Source: Halorubrum sp. CSM-61
Lineage (GTDB): Archaea > Halobacteriota > Halobacteria > Halobacteriales > Haloferacaceae
Reading direction: 5' to 3'
Assembly (NCBI RefSeq): GCF_003781945.1
Contig: NZ_RJJW01000006.1
Location: 186,001 to 250,000 of the forward strand
DNA: 64,000 nucleotides
Below the pieces are notes generated by a model, which saw only the letters and a list, made by a program, of their open reading frames with translations, was not told the DNA's origin and did not search any database. A program made the position numbers and the translations under genes. Numbering within the stretch: position 1 is the stretch's first letter; each line of letters starts with the position of its first letter. Below, piece after piece: positions 15,534-24,093 of this stretch.

Positions 15534-16283
15534 ATGGACATCGGCCTCACCGTCGGCGACGACCTCGATCGGCTCGAAGCGTCGCCCGCGCGGTTCGACT
15601 TCTACGAGCTCGGGGTCGGCGAGCCGACGCTCGTGCCGGGCGATATCGACCCGGACCGACTCGACGACGCCCTCGACGGCCGCGACCTGCTCGTCCGCCT
15701 CCCGTACAGCCAGCGACTGGCGACGTACGTCCCCGAGGTCAACGACGCCATCGTCGACTACCAGCGTCGACTCTTAAAAGCGGCCGGCGACCTGGGCGCG
15801 GAGAAGGCCGTCCTCCACGCCACCTCCGCCGACCGCGACGACACCGAGTTCCGCGAGGTCGCGGCCGACCAGCTCCGGCGGGTCGCCGACGCCGGCCGCG
15901 AGGCGGGCGTCGAGGTCGTCGTCGAGAACGTCGGCCACCAGCACGCGGGGCTCCAACTGTCCGTCCTCGGCGACCTCGCTCGGGAGACCGACACCCCGAT
16001 CTGCTTCGACGTGGGCCACGCGTACATGGAGGGCGACAACAAGGCCGTAAAGCGGTTCCTCCGCAGTCACGGCGACCGGATCTCGCACCTCCACTGCCAC
16101 GACGTGCGCCGCCGCGGCGACACGCACCTCCCCGTGGGGGCCGGCGAGGTCGACTACGGGATCGTCGAGTCCGAACTCGGGGACTTCGACGGCACGGTCG
16201 CCTTGGAGGTGTTCACCGACGACGAGACGCTGCTCCTCGACTCGGCCGAGCGCGTGGCGGCGCGGCTCGGCGTCGACTTTTAA
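15534..16283 (+). CDS. Sugar phosphate isomerase/epimerase-like TIM barrel
   Basis: 249 residues. The AP-endonuclease-family-2 / xylose-isomerase-like TIM barrel is indicated by VVVENVGHQHAG, ICFDVGHAYMEG, HLHCHDVRRRGDTHLPVGAGEVDY and ALEVFTDDE. These supply the Glu, Asp, His ligands for a divalent metal. The family includes sugar-phosphate and inosose epimerases/isomerases and endonuclease IV; the length and lack of a DNA-binding signature favour a sugar enzyme. Codon bias switches here to the high-GC type, so this is the first core-type gene. A TATA box precedes it. Confidence 0.8.
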   Translation: MDIGLTVGDDLDRLEASPARFDFYELGVGEPTLVPGDIDPDRLDDALDGRDLLVRLPYSQRLATYVPEVNDAIVDYQRRLLKAAGDLGAEKAVLHATSADRDDTEFREVAADQLRRVADAGREAGVEVVVENVGHQHAGLQLSVLGDLARETDTPICFDVGHAYMEGDNKAVKRFLRSHGDRISHLHCHDVRRRGDTHLPVGAGEVDYGIVESELGDFDGTVALEVFTDDETLLLDSAERVAARLGVDF

Positions 16284-16312
16284 GATCCAACCGCCGAGCG
16301 ACGGCGGGGCGA

Positions 16313-17158
16313 TCAGGGCGAGTCGCGGTCTGCGTCGTCGGCGGAACCGCCGTCGTCGGTCGAATCGTCGTCGGCGTCCGTCGCCGGTTCGTCGCCGTCA
16401 GCCGACCTATTTTCGGCGTCTGCCTCCTCGTCCGCTTCGTCCGACTCGTCGTCGAACTGGCGCTTGATCGACTCCAGCTCCGACTCCACGTCGACCTCGG
16501 GCGCGGGGTCGTCGTCCGGGTCGTTTCCATCTCCCTCCTCGTCCGGGTCGGTCACGTCGATCCGGACGCCGCGGTCGTCGCTCCCGGTCGAGTCGTCGGG
16601 GTCGGTCGCTTCGTCGGTGGTTCGGGTCTCGTCCCATCGATCGCCGCTCCGCGTGTCGAGCCGGCCCCGCCGCCCGCGCCGGGCCGCGTCGGCCTCGCGG
16701 CGTCCCTCGTCGATCCGGGCTTCGATCTCCGCCGTGAGGTCGCGCGCCTCCTCGATGATCGACCGCGAAGCGGCCTCCTCCGGGAGGTCGGCCTCCGAGA
16801 GCGCCGTGCGGAGCTCCGAGAGCGACCGCGACAGCCCGGCGCTCGCGCCGTCCCGCACGTCGCCGAGGCGGTCGGCCGTCGAGCCGGCCTCGTCGAGGGC
16901 CCGATCGGGGTCGGCGAGCCGGAGCGTCCCCTGTACCAGTTCGAGCGACTTGATCGTCGTCTCGAGGAGGGCGATCACCGTCGGGATGGTGTACCGCTCG
17001 GTGAACCGGAGGAGCTCGGAGAGGCGGGGCGGCCGAGGGGAGCCGCGGCGGTCCCGCTCGGTCTCGCGGAGGTCGCGGCGGAGCTCGCTCAGTACGTCCT
17101 CGAGCTCGTCGAGCCGCTCTTCGAGGTCGTCGTCGCGTCGGTCGTCGCGGGAACTCAT
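16313..17158 (-). CDS. Acidic coiled-coil haloarchaeal protein
   Basis: 281 residues. Starts with a charged coiled coil (LEERLDELEDVLSELRRDL), then a segment with some hydrophobic character (RYTIPTVIALLETTIKSLELVQGTL), further helices and a C-terminal third made almost wholly of Asp, Glu, Ser, Gly. It matches haloarchaeal conserved hypotheticals (DUF7547-type, from memory). No enzymatic motif. It is convergent with the isomerase gene. Confidence 0.7.
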   Translation of the reverse strand: MSSRDDRRDDDLEERLDELEDVLSELRRDLRETERDRRGSPRPPRLSELLRFTERYTIPTVIALLETTIKSLELVQGTLRLADPDRALDEAGSTADRLGDVRDGASAGLSRSLSELRTALSEADLPEEAASRSIIEEARDLTAEIEARIDEGRREADAARRGRRGRLDTRSGDRWDETRTTDEATDPDDSTGSDDRGVRIDVTDPDEEGDGNDPDDDPAPEVDVESELESIKRQFDDESDEADEEADAENRSADGDEPATDADDDSTDDGGSADDADRDSP

Positions 17159-17227
17159 GCCGCGTCGTAGGCGGTCCGCGGATAAAAAGCCCGGCCGGGT
17201 CGCGAAGGCGGCCTTCGAGCGGAGCGC

Positions 17228-18447
17228 TCAGAACCCCTCGCGCAGGTGTGTCGTCCGCGGCGGGAACAGCGCGCGGAGGTCGGCGGCGGTCGCGGGGTCG
17301 GCGGCGAGCCCGTCGCCCCGGACCGCCTCGTCGACCGATCTGTACCCGACGTACAGCTGCGAGAGGGCCCCGACGTCGACCGCGGCGTCGGCGTCCGCGG
17401 CCTCCGAGTCGAGCGGTTCGACGGAGACGTCCCCGTCCGCGACGGCGACACCGAAGGTCCCGTCGTTCCAATCGACGAGAGGGTCGGCGACCGAAAGCGT
17501 GAACGCGGCCTCGACCGCGGGGTCGGGGTCGAGCGCTTCGAGGGCGGCGGCGACGTCGACGAGACGGACCATCGGCCCGGTCCGGACCTCGCAGTCGACG
17601 GCGCGGGGGTCCTCGACGAGGTCGAGCAGGGGCGCGTCCGGCGGGGCGCGGATCCGGATCTCGGCGACCTGCGAGTCGTGGTTGCGGAAGAACCGGAGCA
17701 GCTGGAACCACGCCTCGTCGTCCGCGACGGCGACGTCGGTGACGCGCATCACGGTGTCGTCCGCGTCGTCCGAGTCGTCGTCGAAGCTGTACGCGCAGAG
17801 CCCGCGGAGGTCGCCGTCGCGCTCCCAGCCGTAGACGAACGGGTCGGTCTTCCAGCCCTGCAGGGCGCGTTCGCGCCACCACTCCTCGGTCCAGTCCATC
17901 GTCAGGTCGTACCGGTCCGCCATCTCCGCGAGCACCGGTCTCACCGCCTCGTAGTCGTCCTCACCGAGCCGGCGGAACCTCCCGGCGTCGTCGCCCGCGG
18001 TCGCGATCAGGTCGTCGACGAACCCGACCGCTCGGGGGGCGCGGCGAGGCGGCGGTAGCGGCTCGCCGTCGCCCAGCCGTAAGCGGCGTAGAAGGGGTAC
18101 TCGAAGGGCCACAGCGTCGAGACGAACACCCCCCGGTCGCGGTACTCCGCCAGCGACTCGCGGAGCATGCGCCCGACGTTCCCCTGCCGGCGGTGTTCCG
18201 GCGGGGACGCGACCGCGGAGAGCCCGGCGACCTCGCGGTCGGTACCGCGGATCCGCAGCGGGAAGTAGTGGTGCGCGCAGACCGCGACCGGGTCGTCGTC
18301 GGCGTCGAACAGGCCCCGCGTCTCCGCGATGGTGTCGTGGTCGTCCGCCTCCTCGGGGTCGTACGGGCCTTCGGCGGGCGAAAAGGCGTATCGCATGAAC
18401 GCGTCGAACTCGTCGGCGCGCTCGTCGGGAAACGATCGGTACTCCAT
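17228..18447 (-). pseudogene. Eis-like GNAT acetyltransferase, frameshifted
   Basis: The N-terminal 139 residues (18447 to about 18030) form a GNAT domain: VAGLSAVASPPEHRRQGNVGRML, then YPFYAAYGWATASRYRRL. The frame then ends, while the matching C-terminal half continues in the next frame down to 17228 (VGFVDDLIATAG...DYEAVRPVLAEMADRYDLTMDWTEEWW... and a sterol-carrier-like tail). Adding one base to the G6 run at 18034-18039 restores a single protein of about 406 residues, normal for this family, which acetylates amines of unknown identity. The break is either a real mutation, phase-variable homopolymer slippage, or a sequencing error. Confidence 0.82.
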
Positions 18448-18553
18448 GTCCCGTCGGCTCGCGGGAGCGGAATAAGTCTTCCCGGAGCGTGCGGGGGAGT
18501 CCCGTCCTCGTGGGTGACGCTCTCGGTCGGACTGACGCGGCGGCGGCGGGGGC

Positions 18554-19654
18554 TCAGTCGAACCGACCGCGTCGGTACTGCACCGGCCAGTCGGCGTCCG
18601 CGCCCAGCTCGTGGGCGGCCTCCAGCGGCCAGTACGGGTGCCGGAGCATCTCGCGGCCGAGCGCGACGAGGTCGGCCCGTCCGTTCCGGACGAGGGCGTC
18701 GGCGTGGGTCGGCTCCGTGATCCCGCCGACCGCGGCGACCGGCACGTCGGTCCCCTCGCGGATCGCCTCGGCGTACGGCACCTGATAGCCGGGGCCGGTG
18801 CCCGGGAGCTGCTGGTCCGGGTGGATCCCGCCGCCGGAGACGTCGATCAGGTCGGCGCCGGCCTCGGCGAGCAGGGGGGCCAGCCGCACGGAGTCGTCGG
18901 CGTCCCACGAGTCGTGCTCGGGGAGCCAGTCGGTCGCGGAGATCCGGACGAACACGGGCTTGTCGTCGGGCCACACGTCCCGCACGGCCGCGACGACCTC
19001 GCGGACGAGGCGGGTGCGGTCCTCGAAGCTCCCGCCGTACTCGTCGTCGCGGTCGTTGGTGACCGGCGAGAGGAACTGGTGGAGGAGGTAGCCGTGCGCC
19101 GCGTGGATCTCGGCGACCTCGAAGCCGACGTCGCGCGAGCGCTCCGCGGCGGCCGCGAACGCGTCGACCACCTCGTCGATACCCTCGCCGTCCAGCCGGC
19201 TCGTCGCCGCCAGTTCGCCGTCGGCGGCGCCCGGGTCCGGGTAGGGCGCGTCGGTCGCGGAGACCGTCTCCCAGCCCTCCTCGCGGTCCGCAGGGATCGG
19301 GTCGCCGCCCTCGGCCGGCGGGCTGTGCGAGCCCTTCCGGCCGGCGTGGGCGAGCTGGATCCCGGGCGTCGCGCCCTGCGACTTCACGAAGTCGACGATC
19401 GGCTCTATCGCCTCGGCGTGTTCGTCCGACCAGATCCCCAGGCAGTTCGGGGTGATTCGGCCGCGCGGCTCGACCGCGGTCGCCTCGGTCATCACGACCC
19501 CGGCCCCGCCGGCGGCGCGGGAGCCGAGGTGGACCCGGTGCCAGTCGTTCGCGAACCCGTCGTCCGCGGAGTACTGGCACATCGGCGACAGCATCACGCG
19601 GTTGCGGAACTCGGTGTCGCGCAGCGTGAACGGTGTGAAAAGCGAGTCCGTCAT
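18554..19654 (-). CDS. Old yellow enzyme family NADH:flavin oxidoreductase
   Basis: 366 residues, one TIM barrel binding FMN. Seen: RVMLSPMCQYSADDG (the Cys typical of YqjM-type enzymes), EATAVEPRGRIT, QLAHAGRKG, FEVAEIHAAHGYLLHQFLSP, RTRLVREVVAAVR, VRISATDW, VGGITEP and ALGREMLRHPYW. These enzymes reduce activated C=C bonds using NAD(P)H and act in the cytoplasm in stress or detoxification. A single-gene unit, divergent from the small gene at 19795. Confidence 0.93.
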   Translation of the reverse strand: MTDSLFTPFTLRDTEFRNRVMLSPMCQYSADDGFANDWHRVHLGSRAAGGAGVVMTEATAVEPRGRITPNCLGIWSDEHAEAIEPIVDFVKSQGATPGIQLAHAGRKGSHSPPAEGGDPIPADREEGWETVSATDAPYPDPGAADGELAATSRLDGEGIDEVVDAFAAAAERSRDVGFEVAEIHAAHGYLLHQFLSPVTNDRDDEYGGSFEDRTRLVREVVAAVRDVWPDDKPVFVRISATDWLPEHDSWDADDSVRLAPLLAEAGADLIDVSGGGIHPDQQLPGTGPGYQVPYAEAIREGTDVPVAAVGGITEPTHADALVRNGRADLVALGREMLRHPYWPLEAAHELGADADWPVQYRRGRFD

Positions 19655-19794
19655 CGTGGACGTCGACGGCCCCCACCGAGTAATGGGATCCGATCCCCCG
19701 CCCGGCTCGCCGCCGCCGAAACGCCCCCGGTCGGATTTTCGCTGGTTTAGGCCGACCGAAACCTATAACCCCCCGCACCCCCGACGGACCGGTA

Positions 19795-19956
19795 ATGAGC
19801 GCTGGGGACCGGATCGAACGCGACGTCGAGGAGTCGTCTGACGCACGGCCGCGGGTCGAGGCGAGCCGCTGCTCGCCCGAACGCACCGTCTTCACCGAGG
19901 AAGGGAACACGGACGCGTGGATCGCGACCGATCTGACGGTCGAACTGGAACGGTAG
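19795..19956 (+). CDS. Small conserved haloarchaeal protein, 53 residues
   Basis: ATG 19795 to TAG 19954-19956: MSAGDRIERDVEESSD..., then CSPERTVFTEEGNTDAW and IATDLTVELER. Short proteins of this pattern (EGNTDAWI near the end) are conserved in haloarchaea (DUF7331-type, from memory) with unknown role. A TATA-like box (cctataac, about 19762) precedes it. Convergent with the 20472-20014 gene. Confidence 0.72.
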   Translation: MSAGDRIERDVEESSDARPRVEASRCSPERTVFTEEGNTDAWIATDLTVELER

Positions 19957-20013
19957 CGGTCCGCCTTCTCCCTCCTTCTCTGCCGCCGTCTCGGCATATC
20001 CGCACAGCACCGC

Positions 20014-20472
20014 TTATCCCAACCGGTCCCGCACCGCCCGCGACAGCCGATCGACGAACCCCGACACCCCGCCAGGTTCGCTCGATCGCTCGACATCGGA
20101 GAGCGCCCATCCCGCCTTCTCGGCCGCTTCGTCGATCGGCACGTACTCGAAGCCGACGTGGGTCGCGACGCGCCGGTTCGCGGCCGACGTGCCGACGAAC
20201 ACCGTCCGCGGGGCGTCGGTCTGTTCGTAGACGTCGCCGAGCGTCCCCCACTTGTCCCAGTTCCGGAGCGCGTAGTCGTTGTCGATGCCGGCCTCGTCGA
20301 CGAATCGCTCGACCGCCTCCGCGTCGTTGGCGACGACCCCGACGTGGCGGCTCCACTCCCGCGCGTCAGCGAACGTCGCCGCCGGGTCCGCGAGGCGCCG
20401 GGCGGCACCCAGCGAGAACGCGAGCGTCACCTCGCCGGTGCGGTCCTCGGGATCGTCGACGTCGATGCTCAT
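20014..20472 (-). CDS. Haloarchaeal conserved hypothetical protein
   Basis: 152 residues; soluble and acidic. Recognisable segments are LAFSLGAARRLADPAATFADAREWSRHVGVV, split here as LAFSLGAARRLADP and AREWSRHVGVV, and GTSAANRRVATHVGFEYV. The family is a haloarchaeal DUF (7124-type, from memory) of unknown function. Divergent from btpA-like gene, sharing a 119-bp promoter region. Confidence 0.7.
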   Translation of the reverse strand: MSIDVDDPEDRTGEVTLAFSLGAARRLADPAATFADAREWSRHVGVVANDAEAVERFVDEAGIDNDYALRNWDKWGTLGDVYEQTDAPRTVFVGTSAANRRVATHVGFEYVPIDEAAEKAGWALSDVERSSEPGGVSGFVDRLSRAVRDRLG

Positions 20473-20591
20473 CTCTCGGTGCCTCTTCGAGCCCGATCGG
20501 GTAAACCGTGTGGGGGAGTCGGAGTCGCCCGCGAGGCCCCGAGGCCTCCGTGTGGTGAGACTTATCCGCGGAGGCGGCGTCCGCCCGGTAT

Positions 20592-21419
20592 ATGCAGTTC
20601 GAGGCCACTTTCGGCACCGACGCGCCCGTGATCGGCATGGTACACCTCCCGCCCCTCCCGGGGGCGCCGAAGGCGCCGGACGACGGCGCGGCGGCGATGC
20701 GGGACGCGCTCGACCGCGCCGCCGCCGACGCCCGCGCGCTCGACCGCGGCGGCGTCGACGGGATCATGGTCGAGAACTTCGGGGACGCCCCCTTCTACCC
20801 GGACGACGCGCCGAAACACGTCGTCGCGAGCGTCACGCGGTCCGCGACCGAGATCGCGGCCGAAACCGACCTCCCGCTCGGGATCAACGTCCTCCGCAAC
20901 GACGCGGAGGCCGCGCTGTCGGTCGCCGCCGCGGTCGGCGCCGACTACGTCCGGGTGAACGTCCACACCGGTGCGCGGGTCACGGACCAGGGGGTCGTGC
21001 AGGGAAAGGCCCACGAGACGCTCCGGCTCCGCGACCGCCTCGGCGTCGACGTCGGCGTGTTCGCCGACACGGACGTGAAACACTCCGCGCCGCTCTCCGC
21101 CGACGGATACACGGCGGAGTCGTTCGCCGACACCGCCGAGCGCGGCCTCGCCGACGCCGTGATCGCCTCCGGGCGCGGCACGGGCGAGGCGATGGACGCG
21201 GAGACGCTCGAGACGGTCGTCGCCGACCGCGACGCGCACGGCCTCGACACGCCGGTCCTCGTCGGGAGCGGCGTCCGGGCGGACACGGTCGGCGACGTGC
21301 TCTCGGTCGCCGACGGCGCGATCGTCGGCACCGCGCTCAAGGAGGGCGGCGAGACGACCGCCCCGGTCGACGCCGACCGGGTGGCGGAGCTCGTCGCGCG
21401 GGCTGACGAGGCGCGGTGA
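20592..21419 (+). CDS. BtpA/SgcQ-family TIM-barrel protein
   Basis: 275 residues. Opens with GTDAPVIGMVHLPPLPGAP and continues GGVDGIMVENFGDAPF, PLGINVLRNDAEAALS, YVRVNVHTGARVTDQG, GVFADTDVKHSA, DAVIASGRGTGE, VGSGVRADTV and GTALKEGG: the BtpA family TIM barrel. In cyanobacteria BtpA stabilises photosystem I; in other organisms the fold is thought to be a phosphosugar-binding enzyme. A nearby PfkB kinase and a deaminase, convergent with it, suggest a sugar or nucleoside link. A TATA-like actta lies about 20559. Confidence 0.9.
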   Translation: MQFEATFGTDAPVIGMVHLPPLPGAPKAPDDGAAAMRDALDRAAADARALDRGGVDGIMVENFGDAPFYPDDAPKHVVASVTRSATEIAAETDLPLGINVLRNDAEAALSVAAAVGADYVRVNVHTGARVTDQGVVQGKAHETLRLRDRLGVDVGVFADTDVKHSAPLSADGYTAESFADTAERGLADAVIASGRGTGEAMDAETLETVVADRDAHGLDTPVLVGSGVRADTVGDVLSVADGAIVGTALKEGGETTAPVDADRVAELVARADEAR

Positions 21420-21446
21420 GGGATCGGTGACGGCGGCTCGGAAGAC

Positions 21447-22463
21447 TCAGGATTCTCGCTCCGCGAGGAACGCCTCCGCCTCGTCCCGGGTCGGGAGCCC
21501 CGGCTGGGCGAACCGGGAGGTGCAGTTGATCGCGGCGACCGCGGCCGCGAACCGGACCCCGTCGGCGACTCCCGCGCGGTCGCGGCGAGGGTTCCCGCGA
21601 CCGTCGCTCCCGGCGAGCCACCGGTCTATCAGCCCCGCGGTGAACGAGTCGCCGGCGCCGGTCGCGTCGACCACGTCGACCTCGAACGCGTCGAACTCGG
21701 TGACCTCGCCGCCGGCGACGACCGTCATCCCGTCGGCGCCGTGGGTGAGGACCGCGCGGGGCCACCCGTCGCCTGCCAGAGTGGTTCGACCGCTTCCCTC
21801 CCGCGCCAGCTGCGCGGCCGCGACGCGGTCCACCGCCGCGTCCGGCCCGTCGAAGTAGGCCGCGGCCGCCACGTCGTCGGCGACGAACAGGTCCGCGGCG
21901 TGGAGCAGCCGGTGGATCGTCTCCGGCTCGGTCCCCCGCCCGACGAGCTCCTCGACCGAGCCGGAGAGGTCGAACGCGAGCGCGGGCGGGTCGGCGGCCG
22001 ACTCGACCGCGTCGAGCACCGCCCGCGAGACCGCGTCGGGCGCGTAGCCGGTGAGGAAGACGGTCTCGGCCGCGGCGAGCGCCTCCCGGTCGGCCTCGCT
22101 CAGTCGGAGGCGGCGGAAGCTCTCGCCCGCGGTGACGATGGCGCGCTCGCCCGCCGGATCGCTGAGGATCACAGACCGCGTCGAGGGGTCGCCGCCGACG
22201 GCGACGCGCGAGGCGTCGACGCCGGTGTCCGCGAGGTACTCGCGCGCCCGCTCGCCGTACTCGTCGTCGCCGACGCGGCTCACGAGCCCCGCGTCGCGTC
22301 CGAGCCGATCGAGCGCGACGCTCACGTTGGCGCCGACGCCGCCGAACGCGGTCGTCACCTCGCTCGCGAACGCGCCGCCGTCCGGCTCCGGGAGGTTGCT
22401 GACGGCGTACCACTCGTCTATCGCCGCGGCGCCGACCGCGAGGATCGGGGGCGGGCCCGTCAT
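21447..22463 (-). CDS. PfkB-family sugar/nucleoside kinase
   Basis: 338 residues. The first signature (FGGVGANVSVALDRLG, N-terminal GG) and the second (VVDATGAGDSFTAGLIDRWL with catalytic Asp) mark a ribokinase/PfkB enzyme, which phosphorylates a sugar, sugar phosphate or nucleoside with ATP. It is 30 bp behind the deaminase gene on the same strand, so it is probably in one operon with it. A kinase of a nucleoside or of ribose-1-phosphate would fit, but the substrate cannot be read from sequence. Confidence 0.9.
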   Translation of the reverse strand: MTGPPPILAVGAAAIDEWYAVSNLPEPDGGAFASEVTTAFGGVGANVSVALDRLGRDAGLVSRVGDDEYGERAREYLADTGVDASRVAVGGDPSTRSVILSDPAGERAIVTAGESFRRLRLSEADREALAAAETVFLTGYAPDAVSRAVLDAVESAADPPALAFDLSGSVEELVGRGTEPETIHRLLHAADLFVADDVAAAAYFDGPDAAVDRVAAAQLAREGSGRTTLAGDGWPRAVLTHGADGMTVVAGGEVTEFDAFEVDVVDATGAGDSFTAGLIDRWLAGSDGRGNPRRDRAGVADGVRFAAAVAAINCTSRFAQPGLPTRDEAEAFLAERES

Positions 22464-22493
22464 GGGCGCCGCGACTCCTCTCTCACGCTCACG

Positions 22494-23018
22494 CTACGAT
22501 TCACCGTCCGCCGACTCGTCACCGTACACCGACTCGTGGAGCTCCATCGCGGCCGCTTCGGCGATCGGTCCCTCGACCGCCGTCTCGCTGCCGGCCCGGC
22601 GGATCACCTCGGCACAGGGGATCGACACCACGTCGCCGGTGAGCTCGTCGAGCGTCTCGCCCGCGACGCCGAAGACGACCCGGCCGATCCCGGCGTAGTG
22701 GATCCCGGTCGCGCACATCGGGCACGGCTCGGTGCTGGCGTACATCGTGCAGCGGGCGCGCTCGTCGGCGTCGAGCTCGCGGCCGGCCCACCGCGCGAGC
22801 GTCAGCTCCGGATGGGCCGCCAAGTCGTCCTCGGACAGCGTCTCGTTGTGCCCCTCGGCGACGATCTCGCCGTCGAGGACGATCAGCGCCCCGAACGGGG
22901 TGTTCCCCATCTCGACGGCCTCCTCCGCGAGCTCGATCGCGCGATCGACGTACTCGCGGTCGGTCGAACCCGTTTCGTTTCCGCCGCTCGAACCGCCGGC
23001 GTCTGCCGGATCGCTCAT
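22494..23018 (-). CDS. Nucleoside/nucleobase deaminase (CMP/dCMP-deaminase fold)
   Basis: 174 residues from ATG 23018 (an earlier GTG at 23042 is possible). Zinc-binding motifs: HPE (LAAHPELTLARWA), in place of the usual HAE, and PCPMC (TEPCPMCATGIHY). VEMGNTPFGALIVLDGEIVAEGHN is the guanine/cytosine-deaminase-type substrate loop, split here as NTPFGALIVLDGE and AEGHN. The HPE variant also occurs in related deaminases of plants and archaea. It heads the operon with the PfkB gene and is divergent from the PHP gene (82 bp). Confidence 0.87.
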   Translation of the reverse strand: MSDPADAGGSSGGNETGSTDREYVDRAIELAEEAVEMGNTPFGALIVLDGEIVAEGHNETLSEDDLAAHPELTLARWAGRELDADERARCTMYASTEPCPMCATGIHYAGIGRVVFGVAGETLDELTGDVVSIPCAEVIRRAGSETAVEGPIAEAAAMELHESVYGDESADGES

Positions 23019-23099
23019 ACTCCCCTGTTCGCCCGTGGGCACCTAATCCTTCGTCTGGCGCGTCGGTCGCGTTATATATCTCCCGGCGTTAGCTCGGCC

Positions 23100-24020
23100 G
23101 TGTCCCGCGTCACCGTCAGCATCGATCCCCACGTCCACTCGGACGACAGCTACGACGGCCACGAACCGGTGGAGCTCATCCTGGAACACGCCGCGGAGAT
23201 CGGGCTCGACGCGGTGGTGATCACCGACCACGACGTGATCGGCGAGTCGAAGCGCGCGGCGGAGATCGCCGACGAGTACGGGCTGATCGGGGTCCCCGGC
23301 GTCGAGGTGTCGACCGCGCACGGCCACCTGCTCGCGGTCGGCGTCGAGCGCATGCCGCCGCGTCGGCGTCCCTACGACGAGACGGTCGCGTGGATCCACG
23401 AGCGCGGCGGCGTCGCGATCGTGCCGCATCCCTTCCAGCGGTCGCGCCACGGGGTCCGCGAGCGGAACATCCCCGTGCCGGACCCGGCGGAGGGGGAGGG
23501 CGAAGGCGAGGCGAACGACGAGATCGTCGACACCGGGGAGGTCGGCGACGGCGGCGCGACCGCCGAGACCGTCGAGACCCCCGAGGTCGACGCGATCGAG
23601 GTGTTCAACGCGTGGCTGTTCACCGGGTACCGCAACCGCCGCGCGCGGCGGTTCGCGGCCGAGCACGGTTATCCGGGAATCGCGGCGAGCGACGCTCACC
23701 GGCTGGAGTACGTCGGGCGCGCGTTCACGGAGGTCGAGATCGAGGGCCGCGAGTCGGTCGACGCGGTCACGGCCGACGACGTGCTCGACGCGATCCGGAA
23801 CGGGACCACGCGGGTGGACGGCCGCCGCGCCCCGGTTCCGATGGCGGCGAAACACTACGCCGGCGCGGCCGGCCGCAAGTCGGGGTACTACGCGCGGACC
23901 GGCGCGGTTCGGAGCGCGACCGCCGCGCACCGCGGGGTCGCCGAGGCCGTCTCCACCGCCCGGGTCGCCGTCTCGCAGGGCGCGCATCGCACCGCACGCG
24001 TCCTCTCGTGGGTGATCTGA
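23100..24020 (+). CDS. PHP-domain metal-dependent phosphoesterase
   Basis: 306 residues from GTG 23100, the first codon downstream of a TATA-like gttatata. PHP motifs: DPHVHSDDSYDG (HxH), ITDHDVIG, GVEVSTAHGH, IVPHPFQRSRHG and AASDAHRLEYVG, giving the full set of His/Asp metal ligands. These proteins hydrolyse phosphoesters such as 3',5'-nucleotides or histidinol phosphate. An acidic insertion (about residues 130-165) and a basic C-terminal tail are not part of the core. Role in the cell unknown. GTG is preferred because an ATG would cut into the first motif. Confidence 0.85.
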   Translation: MSRVTVSIDPHVHSDDSYDGHEPVELILEHAAEIGLDAVVITDHDVIGESKRAAEIADEYGLIGVPGVEVSTAHGHLLAVGVERMPPRRRPYDETVAWIHERGGVAIVPHPFQRSRHGVRERNIPVPDPAEGEGEGEANDEIVDTGEVGDGGATAETVETPEVDAIEVFNAWLFTGYRNRRARRFAAEHGYPGIAASDAHRLEYVGRAFTEVEIEGRESVDAVTADDVLDAIRNGTTRVDGRRAPVPMAAKHYAGAAGRKSGYYARTGAVRSATAAHRGVAEAVSTARVAVSQGAHRTARVLSWVI

Positions 24021-24093
24021 CGGGCCTCACGGGCGACGGTCCGATCGGTCCGCCGGAGACGGGTTTTTGCCCGCGGGCGCGAAACGACCGGCC

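Noticed and set aside
16407-17882. Long Arg-rich frame on the minus strand
   Set aside because: Overlaps the acidic protein and the acetyltransferase in another frame; composition is unlike any haloarchaeal protein.
17961-20408. 815-codon frame on the minus strand
   Set aside because: Crosses several real genes and intergenic regions in a shadow frame; Arg-rich without motifs.
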